Shown: positions 34,301 to 64,000 of the stretch, in pieces
Position numbering within the stretch: position 1 is the first letter of the stretch
Layout: every line of letters begins with the position of its first letter
Assembly: GCA_934047225.1 (NCBI GenBank)
Contig: OW203985.1
Span: forward strand, 9,875,501-9,939,500
From: Ypsolopha sequella
Taxonomy: Eukaryota > Arthropoda > Insecta > Lepidoptera > Ypsolophidae
Direction of reading: 5' to 3'
DNA: 64,000 nucleotides
Notes under the pieces: generated by a model
The model's input: only the letters and a program-made list of their open reading frames with translations
The model's database searches: none
Told to the model about the DNA's origin: nothing
Position numbers and translations under genes: made by a program

Positions 34301-37300
34301 CAATCAATATTCAATAAATTTATAATTTTATCTAATTATCGGTTTTATTTCCTGTGCCGCGCTAAGCAAAAAAATAGTATGCAAGCTTTGAGTCTTACCT
34401 AATATATGGGGAATAATAAACCTTGCGACCGATCTAACGTCTTATTTTTTATGTAAGCAATGGGAAAATAAGAAAGCTTCTAATAAATTAATTCGTCTTC
34501 TTTAAATAGATAGAACACCAACGGAATATTATAAAGACAACGTCAACAAAATAACAACAATTATTATAACTCGGCCGAATATATTAGCTTCAGTTCAGAT
34601 ATTTTACTATGGTTCAGATTTACTAAATTAGCGATCGAATTTCCAACTTCGCAACATTATTTGTTTTACAGGTGCGACACCTGTTCGTCTAAAAAATATA
34701 ATACTGGCATCAACCATAAAGCAACAAATGTTATAATTTAGCAAGTAAAATTAATAACTCGTATTCTGTTTTAATGAAAATTGGCATATTTTTGTTTGAT
34801 TTAAACACCCCATCTCTATACAGTCTTGTGGTTACTACTTCTTGAGTGTATATGAAAAGCCGGAGGCGCGGAGGGAGGGCAGCCCCCGCCCACTGTAATA
34901 AAGTGTAGGCAACCGTGCGACCTGCGGATGTGAGCATGGGTGCCTCCGCTTTGTTATGCAAGGGCGGAGGGGCTGCACTTCCGGCAGAAGTGAATTTGTA
35001 TCAAAAAGGTGATTTCAGATGCTATAAAATAATCACGGTGCTGAGTCATATTAACTGTTGCTTGTTTTTGTAATATATGGTCAGCAAAACAGTATTTTTA
35101 GACGCCCATTGATAGTCGCTAACCTAGTAATTCACAGGACAAGTTAGTTATTTAGAAGACAAAACTGCTATTAAATAGATGGCGTGCTACACACCTAATA
35201 AATGACTAGGTAAAACTGATATAATTCCAGATATTGGCATTTGGCAGGCGCGGATACAGGGGGTAAGGGCAATGGCTACAATTGTCCCCCCCCCCCCATC
35301 TTTACCCACGAGAATGAATAAATATTATGTCCTCTCCATCCTAATATCATCTCCTCTCCATCCTAATATTATCTCCTCTCCATTCTAACTACAAAAGGCA
35401 AATAGTAAATTGTGTCAGTATTGGTTAGTTTTTTTTTCTAGAGTATATTTCTTTATAAAAAATGGTTCAGTATGATCAGTGCAGTATGTGGTAGCAGTAT
35501 ATTTACAACCGGTATATTTAGAAACAAGTAGTGTCCATCACTCTTCATATTATTCTCCAAGTTACACCAAATGCCGACAATCGCAAGATTCGCAAGTATT
35601 AATCAATCATTGTTTTAAAAAACACTTGTACTTATCCACATATTACATATAACTCTATTATGCCCGACCGGTTTCGCTGTAAAGCATTTTCTAGGGCCTT
35701 TTACACATCCTAACTAACAAATAAATAATATACACTACAACCATGTCTAAAATGACGTGCAATAAATTGGCTTTCGTGCAATTTACAGCGAAACCGGTCG
35801 GGCATAACATTTAACCAAAACGGTTAAATTTCACTCGTTTCAGGTTTAGACCCAGCTGGCCCCTGTTTCCGCAACCTGCCAGCTTCCCAGCGATTCAACG
35901 CCGGAGGAGCGACGCATGTCGATGCGCTACATACGAACATCGACGGCTTCGGTATAGCAGAGCCGATTGGACACATTGACTTCTATGCTAGTGGAGGTAA
36001 TAGCGATTGAAGAACGTACGCCCTAAAAACAGTAGGCGGGGCGAAATGTTTTAGTATACTAACCATCTTTAAACACGTTGTATTAATGTATAAATCACTT
36101 GTGAGCGTTCAGTATGTGCATTACAAGCTGGCATATCAAGTAGTTACAAAAATTCGGTGTACAGATATGGTGAAAAATTCGTCGTTCCAGATACGAACCT
36201 CGGTAGCGCGCCTGTCATGTAAGCAGGAGGTCGCAGGTTCAAATCCTGGCCCGAGGAATTTTTTCAAATATATTTGTGTTGTTTAAATTTGTTTCTGATT
36301 GATTTCTAATGCACTCTAATAGTAATCACATTGTATTTCCTTAACCCTACCAACCGCTTCTACCATGTTGCATACAGTAACATTTGTACATCTAAGTTAT
36401 AAAACGTTACTGAAGAAGAAAACAAAAAAATAAATAAAAGTTTTTTAGACAAACGTTACTTACACATATATGTAATGTGTTGTAGGAACTCAAGAGTCAG
36501 CATTTCGTAAATCACAACATTGCCTGTATGCATTCGGTCCGAAGTCCGATCACAAGTATCTACATCAGTCGTTCCCTTGATACCGATAGAGTTGGTCGAT
36601 GTGTCCATTATTATTATAAATGTAACCATTTCGTAACAATCAATACAGACCTTCATTTAATTTTATGGACCCGATTCTTTAGCCGAATAACTCGAAAGTA
36701 AACAATCTTTAAAATGGTCGTTGTAAATTTTTTCACGGCACAAGTTCAACAGTTTTTACACTATTATAAGACACCTTGACATGATGATATTTAGATGCAT
36801 GACCGTCCATCCCCTTCCACAAGATGAATCACCCCTCCCCCCTAAAATGTGTGCCCGATTAAGGTTTTATGCTATTTTATTCTTATGCAAGGTTCTATAT
36901 TTATGTAATATACTCTTAAATTAAAATGTTTTTTTTTGTGTACAAAGAGTTTTTTAGGCTTACAAAAGATAAAACATCAATTACAAAGTCAGCAATATAT
37001 AATTATTATAATTAAAATTGAAATAAGTATTTATATTTGCCTATTTAAAGCTTTTCATTTAATTTAATAATTATAAACAACAAAAGTAACGGTTTTCAGT
37101 ATTTTCGAAATATATTTCGGCCCACTTTGGACGGATGACATGAAATGAAAAAAATATATATATATGATCTTATGACTAATTAAATTATTATATACATTCT
37201 TTCTTTTTCCTTGTCATTCTGTATTCAAATCTTTCTCTCATTGGACTGATGCCGGCCCCAAAGTGGGCCGAAATATCTTTCTAAAATACTGAAAACTATT

Positions 37301-38438
37301 ATTTTTGTTGTTTATAGTTATTAAATTAAATTATAATTAAAATGTATCAAATATTATCCTTTGAATTTGAAATTGTATTATGTATTTTTGCTCATCTTTG
37401 ATTTCTCATCAGTTTTCTGTTATTGTTGCTTCGAAAGTATACCTCGTATCAAAATAAATGTAAGCACATAATTATAGAAAATTTTATAAGGTTTAATTCC
37501 TTGCTAACCTATTTTCTCGTAGCAAACACTACTTTTGCAAACGGGGGAGGGGTGCTTCACCTTGTGGAGGAGGATGGACGGTCATGCATCTGAATGTCAC
37601 CATGTCTAGGTATCTTATCATACTACAGTCAAACCTGTTACAGTTTTGCCAATTCCATACATTGAAATCCAGAATGAACACAGTACTTAATACAGTTATA
37701 ACAAATACGCCGCGCCGTTCAGAAAACTCGTTATAAAATACTCAAGATCAACCACGTCCAAATAAATATTTTTGAAGTCTGTATGCTATCCCGATTTGTC
37801 AGAATATCAAAAAAAGTGTTAATTTAGACCTCATTTCATTATTTCTATCGAGTGAAATTCCTCCAATCGCGTTTCTCATAGTCCAGAATCTAGAAAAAGG
37901 TCCCAAAACTGTTGTACTAATTTATTTAACTTAGAACTTGGTTTGAACAGCAGATAAATAACTTCAAAAAGTGTTGATTTTGACGATATACCCCCTTAAT
38001 ACACTTTACATAGGTATTTTTATAAACGATATTAAGTATAAGTATTTAAATATGCGCATAGCTTACTAAAAGTATGATTTATAATTTCCAGGTGAATATC
38101 AACCTGCTTTGGTTGGAGACTTCATCTTGCCTTGCTTCACGCTCTGCAGTCACGTCCGAGCCGCTCTCTACTGGATGGCAGCGACCATGTACCCGGACAA
38201 ATTTATAGCTGTTCGCTGCGACAGCATAGCTAAAGCCAGACACGGTGATTGCTATGACGAACACGTCGTCAGCAATCTCCTCGGGCCGAAGACCAATTTC
38301 AGCAGGCATGGAGTTTATTATCTACCGACCAGGCCGACTACTCCATACTATATGGACAAGGAAGGTCTGAAGAAACATAAATACGGACTTAACGAGTTCC
38401 TCACGAAATCGTCTCCCGATAGAGATATGGAGTTATGA
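28842..38438 (+). CDS. Secreted lipase, pancreatic lipase / PLA1-like family (complete, 6 exons)
   Basis: Exons 28842-28926, 29345-29523, 30474-30604, 33617-33798, 35844-35996 and 38092-38438 add up to 1077 bases (358 aa plus TGA) with all phases consistent. The product starts with a signal peptide (MKVLVMFLLVVDVSFS). The alpha/beta-hydrolase fold carries nucleophile Ser167 in GGSLGAH, acid Asp195 in GLDPAGPCF and His264 in CSHVRA, so the triad is complete. The Ser-Asp-His spacing (28, 69) is close to insect phospholipase A1-type members and implies a short lid compared with vertebrate pancreatic lipase. Substrate (triglyceride or phospholipid) cannot be decided. Gly166 replaces the usual His of GHSLG. 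The exon 3 donor (GTTGGT) is weak, but is the only one that keeps frame. An AATAAA follows at 38447-38452. Introns contain an unusual 1.7-kb repeat element and several MITEs. Confidence 0.9.
28953..29225. repeat. SINE-like block split by an insertion (lipase intron 1)
   Basis: CGTCACGACATGAATCCCCG, GAGTGTGAACTGTGAAAT and CCACACTCGGTACAC match 8681-8765. The remaining GGTGAGCTCTATCGCC...GGGCACAAATAC part is at 29199-29225, so about 145 bp (AATATGAAATGAAATACATT...) has been inserted between. Confidence 0.65.
29345..29523 (+). CDS. Lipase exon 2
   Basis: The acceptor CATCCAG precedes 29345. The exon reads PGMNRTTTFSEKTSQTLSIL, VFWASTG..., then a Cys-containing segment CRLGKAGIACVAKHMDFKKK, and ends on Lys88 in phase 0 before GTATTA. 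It holds the N-terminal strands and one N-glycosylation sequon (NRT). Confidence 0.85.
30007..30320 (+). mobile_element. RTE-type LINE 3' fragment in lipase intron 2
   Basis: The 73-codon frame (30007-30228) has KIRNEDIRQRSKVTDIACRI, then LQWTGHICRRRDNRWGRKAL and EWRPRTAKRSVGHPRARWTD. This is the well-known C-terminus of insect RTE-like reverse transcriptases. A short 3' UTR and a (TGGA)n tail at 30294-30320 follow. It is 5'-truncated. A near-identical relative, antisense, is at 54690-55268. Confidence 0.85.
30474..30604 (+). CDS. Lipase exon 3
   Basis: The acceptor TTCGGCAG leads to VMISGYLDHSFSPFVRTFVT, QELDRGRNVIMLDIFPVLF and RSYP. It ends two bases into an Ile codon. The alternative donor three bases on (GTAATC) would break the frame into exon 4, so the GTTGGT donor at 30605 is chosen. 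This is the K-V-x-I-x-G-x strand and the first half of the catalytic domain. Confidence 0.8.
30615..30750. repeat. ~140-bp MITE (GGCCGACTTGGG type), copy 2
   Basis: GGTCCTCTAAAAAGGCCGC, GAATCATATTATGATTC and GCCGTCTCTTTTGCACGCGT match copy 1 in reverse orientation. It starts only ten bases after lipase exon 3, so it has landed at the donor of intron 3. Confidence 0.75.
31254..31309. repeat. (TA)n microsatellite
   Basis: An almost pure TA run of about 56 bp with one TG interruption near 31298, in lipase intron 3. Confidence 0.95.
31324..33010. repeat. 1.7-kb repeat-rich element bounded by CCCAAGTAGCATT
   Basis: CCCAAGTAGCATT at 31324 is exactly inverted as AATGCTACTTGGG at 32998-33010. The interior has no ORF but is full of loosely repeated words: ACATGTG/CACATGTG, TTATAnAGCT, GCTGTTATA, GCATTATA and AGTTCAC. 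They occur in both orientations. No clear target duplication was found. The superfamily is unknown, but the ends and the internal word set mark it as a single unit. Confidence 0.6.
33617..33798 (+). CDS. Lipase exon 4: nucleophile serine
   Basis: The acceptor CGTTCCAG precedes 33617. The frame reads TTKPLGLRLGEFLARLSQRG, LSPDKLEILGGSLGAHIGYF and ASVKYHELTGQRPARLT, with Ser167 in GGSLG. The donor GTGGGT follows. The longer ORF in another frame over this exon (33569-33847) is a shadow. Confidence 0.88.
35660..35807. repeat. 148-bp hairpin (ATGCCCGACCGGTTTCGCTG)
   Basis: TATGCCCGACCGGTTTCGCT GTAAA is inverted as TTTACAGCGAAACCGGTCGG GCATA, around about 95 bp of AT-rich loop. It lies just upstream of lipase exon 5. 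Confidence 0.8.
35844..35996 (+). CDS. Lipase exon 5: catalytic aspartate
   Basis: The acceptor CGTTTCAG precedes 35844. The frame completes Gly193 and reads LDPAGPCFRNLPASQRFNAG, GATHVDALHTNIDGFGIAEP and IGHIDFYASG, with Asp195 in GLDPAGP. It ends one base into a Gly codon at GTAATA. Confidence 0.88.
36175..36265 (+). mobile_element. tRNA-derived SINE, copy 1
   Basis: GGTAGCGCGCCTGTCATGTA resembles an A-box region, and GGTTCAAATCC at 36236-36246 is a B box. CCCGAGGAATTTTTTCAAAT follows. The upstream GTATGTGCATTACAAGCTGG and CATATCAAGTAGTTACAAAA are shared with the inverted copy near 53580-53715. It is not a functional tRNA. Confidence 0.75.
36765..37618. repeat. ~850-bp inverted-repeat element carrying a nested MITE
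   Basis: The left arm (AAGACACCTTGACATGATGA, AGATGCATGACCGTCCATCC, CACCCCTCCCCCC) is inverted at 37545-37618 (GGGGGAGGGGTGCTTCACC, GGATGGACGGTCATGCATCT). Between them sits the complete element 37060-37331. Confidence 0.8.
37060..37331. repeat. ~270-bp MITE (GGCCCACTTTGG type), complete copy
   Basis: Arms of about 65 bp: ATTATAAACAACAAAAGTAA, TTTTCAGTATTTTCGAAATA and TTTCGGCCCACTTTGG, with the complement at 37256-37331. A solo arm is found at 28470-28545. Confidence 0.85.
37770..37999. mobile_element. TTAA-family element, diverged partial copy 6
   Basis: GACCTCATTTCATTATTTCT, CTCCAATCGCGTTTCTCATA and TAGAAAAAGGTCCCAAAA match the right half of the family, ending near CCCTTAA. The left half is missing. 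It lies about 90 bp before lipase exon 6. Confidence 0.6.
38092..38438 (+). CDS. Lipase exon 6: catalytic histidine and stop
   Basis: The acceptor AATTTCCAG precedes 38092. The frame reads EYQPALVGDFILPCFTLCSH, VRAALYWMAATMYPDKFIAV and RCDSIAKARHGDCY, continuing to TGA at 38436-38438. His264 is in CSHVRA. Cys residues flanking it are positioned as in the family's conserved disulfides. Confidence 0.9.
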
Positions 38439-38446
38439 AATAAGAA

Positions 38447-38452
38447 AATAAA
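38447..38452 (+). terminator. Lipase polyadenylation signal
   Basis: AATAAA nine bases after the stop codon. The very short 3' UTR is notable but common in insect lipase genes. Confidence 0.7.
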
Positions 38453-38976
38453 GCGAAATTTAATACCAAAGCGGTTTTATTAAATAGGTAATAAACAACA
38501 ATTCATTATTATGTTCAAATACAGGCCAAAAGGTTATAAATGTCAAAAAATTAGGTTTGTAAAAAAAACTATCTAAGTAAACTATTTACAAATTTCATTG
38601 ATAGGTTGTAAGCTCAAAGATTAGACAAAGATGTCTTTTATTTGTATATGATTGCTATCGAATACATACTACTTACTTATATCTTGATACTCTGAATAAT
38701 ACCACAAGCAATACTTAAAGCTCTCAATACAAATAATTAGTTATATGTATACATAACTTCATACTTTTGTGATTTCTTGCCCCAGTATACAGTTAGCCTG
38801 GGTAAAGCCAATACCTAAGGACAACTGCAGACAGTGTTGGTAAACCTATATTCTGTTATGTATTATTTTATGTTGTGACACTAATCTAAGATTAAGGATT
38901 GTGATGTAAGATGTCACATTAATAGTTTATTCTACATTTTGATAGATCCGCCATTTTTTTTTTATATTGTCGTTCA

Positions 38977-39402
38977 AGGTAGCGTTCCTAAACGCCTGGG
39001 CATGGGCGTAGCCAGGGGGGGGGTTTTGGGGGTTCCGTACCCCCCGAAAAGTTAAAAATACTGCAAAACTACCGTTTGAGACGTTTTCCAGGTTAAGTGC
39101 CACTTCTGCTGGCAGTTGCTGGAAGCGTTTTGCGTTTCAAATAATTTTTTACAAACATAATTTATATTAATTTTATTTCATGCACTTTTTGTTGTTTTAT
39201 TTTCTTGAACCCCCCCCCCCCCCCCCCCCCCCCGAAACTAAAACCTGGCTACGCTCATGCGCCTGGGTAAATTTAAATTTAAACTATCCAAGTGAATTTT
39301 ACATTTCTGATAAGGTTTATGAACTGTACGTTTTCGCTCGGGTGGTTGTGGAACGGTTGACAGTTAATTTTTACCTTTAACCCGGCGTTTAGGAACGCTA
39401 CC
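38977..39402. repeat. Nested inverted repeats with a 24-C run
   Basis: The outer ends AGGTAGCGTTCCTAAACGCC and GGCGTTTAGGAACGCTACCC are inverted. Inside, GGGCGTAGCCAGGGGGGGGG at 39004 is inverted as CCTGGCTACGCTCATG near 39244-39259. A run of 24 C (39210-39233) sits next to the inner right arm, giving a G-run on the minus strand. Confidence 0.8.
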
Positions 39403-39980
39403 CTAAACCACAATCAAAACAATACAGTAAAGTTTTAAATTTAAAACCTAATTCATACAACAACTTTCAAGGCCTAAGTAACAGTAATTAGTATCATCAC
39501 AAATTTGATTGTTTTAACAGTAATGCCAACAAAGTAGCAAACATTTCGATTATACAAACCATTCAGATCTCAATAAATATAGTTGATCACCATAAAATTA
39601 TCGTTACAAAATTAAAATATAATAAATATGCGCTAAGTGTAATTTGTAATATGTGCTGAGAACATTTTATTATTACGCTTCCACCATACAAATACCTCAA
39701 AAAATCCGTCGAAAAACTAAAAAAAATACAACTTTCTGGAATGTGATAATAACGAGAGCCGACGATCAATTCATCCGAACTAAAGAGCAATTTATCGATA
39801 TGTCATTTCAATAGGAAGCAACGCGTCACTGACTTAATTAAGTTGTGAAGCAATTATAAAATTAGTGGAAGAAATTTTAGTTAGGGTTCTTAGCATTTTT
39901 ATAAAATACCATTGCATGATTTTGATCCTTTGAACCAAATTGAACCGCACCGCGAGTTTGGCAATTTTACAATAAGCTTG

Positions 39981-40358
39981 TTAAGGTGGATGGTCCAAGG
40001 CAATCTTAATACAAACTTGTGGGAACCAATAACGACGACAGATGTATTATTATTTAATTATGTTACCTTTTTCCACACGTTCCATCAACTTTACACCCGC
40101 GAATAATCAATTTTACAAACAAACTTTTTTAGAATCTAATTTTGTTATTTAAAACTTTTGTAATCCAATGTATGAAAGTTTTAAATTGCAAAATTAGACT
40201 GTTAAAACATTTTGTTTTTAAGAAAAACTGAATATTCGCGGGTGTAAAGTTGATGGGACATGTGGAAAAAGGTAACAGAATTAAATAATAATAATTCTGT
40301 CGTCGTTATTGGTTCTCACAAGTTTTTTATAAAAACTACCTTGGACCATCCACCTTAA
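39981..40358. repeat. 378-bp TTAA-bounded hairpin MITE
   Basis: It starts TTAAGGTGGATGGTCCAAGG and ends CCTTGGACCATCCACCTTAA. Arms are about 130 bp, including ACACCCGCGAATAATCAA/ATTCGCGGGTGTAAAG. TTAA at both ends suggests a TTAA-targeting transposase. The ORF at 39912-40106 is arm sequence. Confidence 0.88.
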
Positions 40359-42154
40359 ATGCACAGGTCTATTCATGTTGTTACAGCAGAAAGTTTGTTT
40401 TGATAAACTTTCAAATAGTGACGTATTCGAGGGAAAACATTTTTGTAACAAATTAAAACAAATTTTATCTTAGCATTGCTCAGATAACGACCTTTATTAA
40501 CTGCAATACACACGATGATTTTGGTTCACGTGCGACCGTCATTGTTCTGAAATTCAGTAACCACAAAAGTTCCAATGAATATAAAATTGTTTTAACATCG
40601 AACAAATTATATCGAAACTATCACATAAATCGACAGTAGTCCTAAAGTTGACAGAAAATCAGATATTTCCATAAGCATGCAGTCTTACTTTACAATTTTC
40701 TAACTACAAATTGATTTCATGAAACAAAACATTCCAAATTTAATCGATTAAATTATGGAATACTCAAACGCTACAAATAAACCGATCTCAATAATAACTA
40801 ATGTTATAGAACCAAACCAAAACACGGCAATCAAAGCAGAGAATAAATTTACACGTAAATCACATAGATATACCTAGTTCTAAAAAAAGCTATACTTATA
40901 ATTTTTATATTAACTGTTATCCCACTTCGCACTGCGTAATGTAATGAATGACATGATCGTTAATTCTAGGTTTGACTGCAATCCACCCTTTTACCATAAA
41001 AAATTACATTTAACATGTAAACTGTAGAAATTTGGCATTAATATGAAACCTTTAGGTAATATAATAACTATAACATTGTAAGAAGAACAATTACAAATCG
41101 TATGTAAACAATTAAATATTCTTTGTAATTACAATTTTATTCTTGATGTATTAATTTTAGCGTTTGAATATCCGTCCAAAAAATGTCCTTTCACCGCGAC
41201 TACCAAAATTTGTTTACTATTGTCTACCAAGTTAACTAGACACCTGGCTGGTCTGTTATAGATTAACTACTGACAGGCTCGTATCCAGGGGCGGCCTGCG
41301 GAGTTCGAACTCACCTAAAGCACTATTCTGCATAAGACGATGCTTGGGAAAAATCCAATTAATTACATTATTATATCGAGGGCGTCAAACTGAAAAGGCG
41401 TATCTACAGATTTTCTGAATTCCGAAAATTCCGACTTTTTTGGGCAAATCTCCATGTTTATTAACTCTATGATGTACCGAAAAAGTAACGGTTGCTCCAC
41501 TGGTTAAAGGTACTCTTATGCCTAAGTCTACGACGTGAAAAGGCGTTTTTATAATAAAAGAAAAATATTTATAAATAACTAGTCGATACTTTTATTTTTT
41601 TGTAGATACGCCCTTTCAGCTTGATGCCCTATTAACTTACACCATTTGATTAATTTTTCTTGGATATCTGAGTCATACAAACATGTACGCACTCACGCCT
41701 CTCTCACAGATGGAGAAACTACAGATTTATATCTGCTATGATACTAAAACACCTCATTGGAATCTTCTACATCCATCAATCTAGTCATACAAGCTCTTCT
41801 ATTCCGGGTACTTTTGACATGGCCCTTCTTCAGTATGTCCCAAATTGGTCAGCATACGTCCTTTTCGAGCGGCCCGCTCGATATTGTAATGAATATAATT
41901 ATGGTCAAACTAGTACAAGTTTGTTACTGCAAAATGCTATTCAAATTCCACCGCCTGTCGGCAAATTTAGTCAACCATAAAAATGTATGAGAATATGCGT
42001 CAATTTTAAGAGTGTGCCCCCCCTCCCCCAAAACCAAATCCTGGATACGTGCCTGTATAGAGGCGCCTACAATAATGTCAGTACTCTAAGAAGACCCTGG
42101 TGCATACTAACCCGGTATATCGGTGAGCCAGATCGCGGACCGGGCCAGTAGCAG

Positions 42155-64000
<21,846 letters not shown>

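Larger units (their letters stand above)
38453..42154. other. Region between lipase and PI3K-C2 3' ends
   Basis: The two genes converge here. The region contains the nested inverted repeats at 38977-39402 and the TTAA-bounded MITE at 39981. Inverted CAGGC(T/A)CGTATCCAGG ends at 41274 and 42040-42055 may bound a ~780-bp degraded transposon. No gene is supportable in 38453-38976, 39403-39980 or 40359-41273. TTTATT at 41591-41596 (AATAAA on minus) is a candidate PI3K-C2 polyadenylation signal. Confidence 0.45.

Noticed and set aside
36188..36260. Candidate tRNA gene
   Set aside because: B box is present, but no complete cloverleaf can be drawn, and the same flanks occur at a second place, so it is a SINE.

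Overview
This window looks like AT-rich nuclear DNA of an insect, most likely a moth or butterfly. The genes are split by GT/AG introns, and the arthropod orthologues are interrupted by large introns packed with small transposons. Several repeat ends (AGGGTTCCGTA elements with runs of GTCC/GTCT, and tails reading GCGAGTCCGACTCGCACTT) are of the kind familiar from lepidopteran genomes. The order is inferred from these signals; the species is not identified.

Layout. (1) 5054-21863, minus strand: the first three coding exons of a lysosomal heparan-alpha-glucosaminide N-acetyltransferase (HGSNAT-like) gene. The 3' part lies beyond the left edge, and intron 1 is about 10.6 kb. (2) 28842-38438, plus strand: a complete six-exon secreted lipase of the pancreatic-lipase/phospholipase A1-like family (358 aa), with an initiator/DPE-like core promoter about 105 bp upstream of the ATG. 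(3) 42155-64000, minus strand: the C-terminal 569 residues of a class II phosphatidylinositol 3-kinase (PI3K-C2, Drosophila Pi3K68D type), in ten phase-consistent exons covering the kinase core, PX and C2 domains. The 5' part lies beyond the right edge. (4) 48481-50070, plus strand: a three-exon gene for a 400-aa single-pass, lysine-rich protein of unknown function, nested inside the intron that splits the PI3K PX domain. (5) About 55.3-60.05 kb, plus strand: a nearly full-length CR1/Jockey-group LINE, inserted antisense in another PI3K intron, with an intact PHD-like ORF1 and an ORF2 broken in the reverse transcriptase.

The rest is a dense layer of non-autonomous elements. It includes three hAT-type elements with 8-bp target duplications, a TTAA-bounded family of about 425 bp with six copies and a recurring ORF, many long-armed hairpin elements that share TATACA(A/G)GGTG ends, three copies of a 155-bp palindrome, tRNA-derived SINEs, and RTE-type and CR1-type LINE fragments.

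The most unusual feature is a tandem triplication, with a period near 156 bp, of one PI3K-C2 kinase exon at 52880-53279. The first copy is intact and the second is frameshifted. The third is truncated, but ends at a potential splice donor inside SINE-like sequence that restores the correct reading phase. No conventional operon-like or defence system is visible. The genes are unrelated in function, apart from the PI3K and its nested guest sharing DNA on opposite strands.
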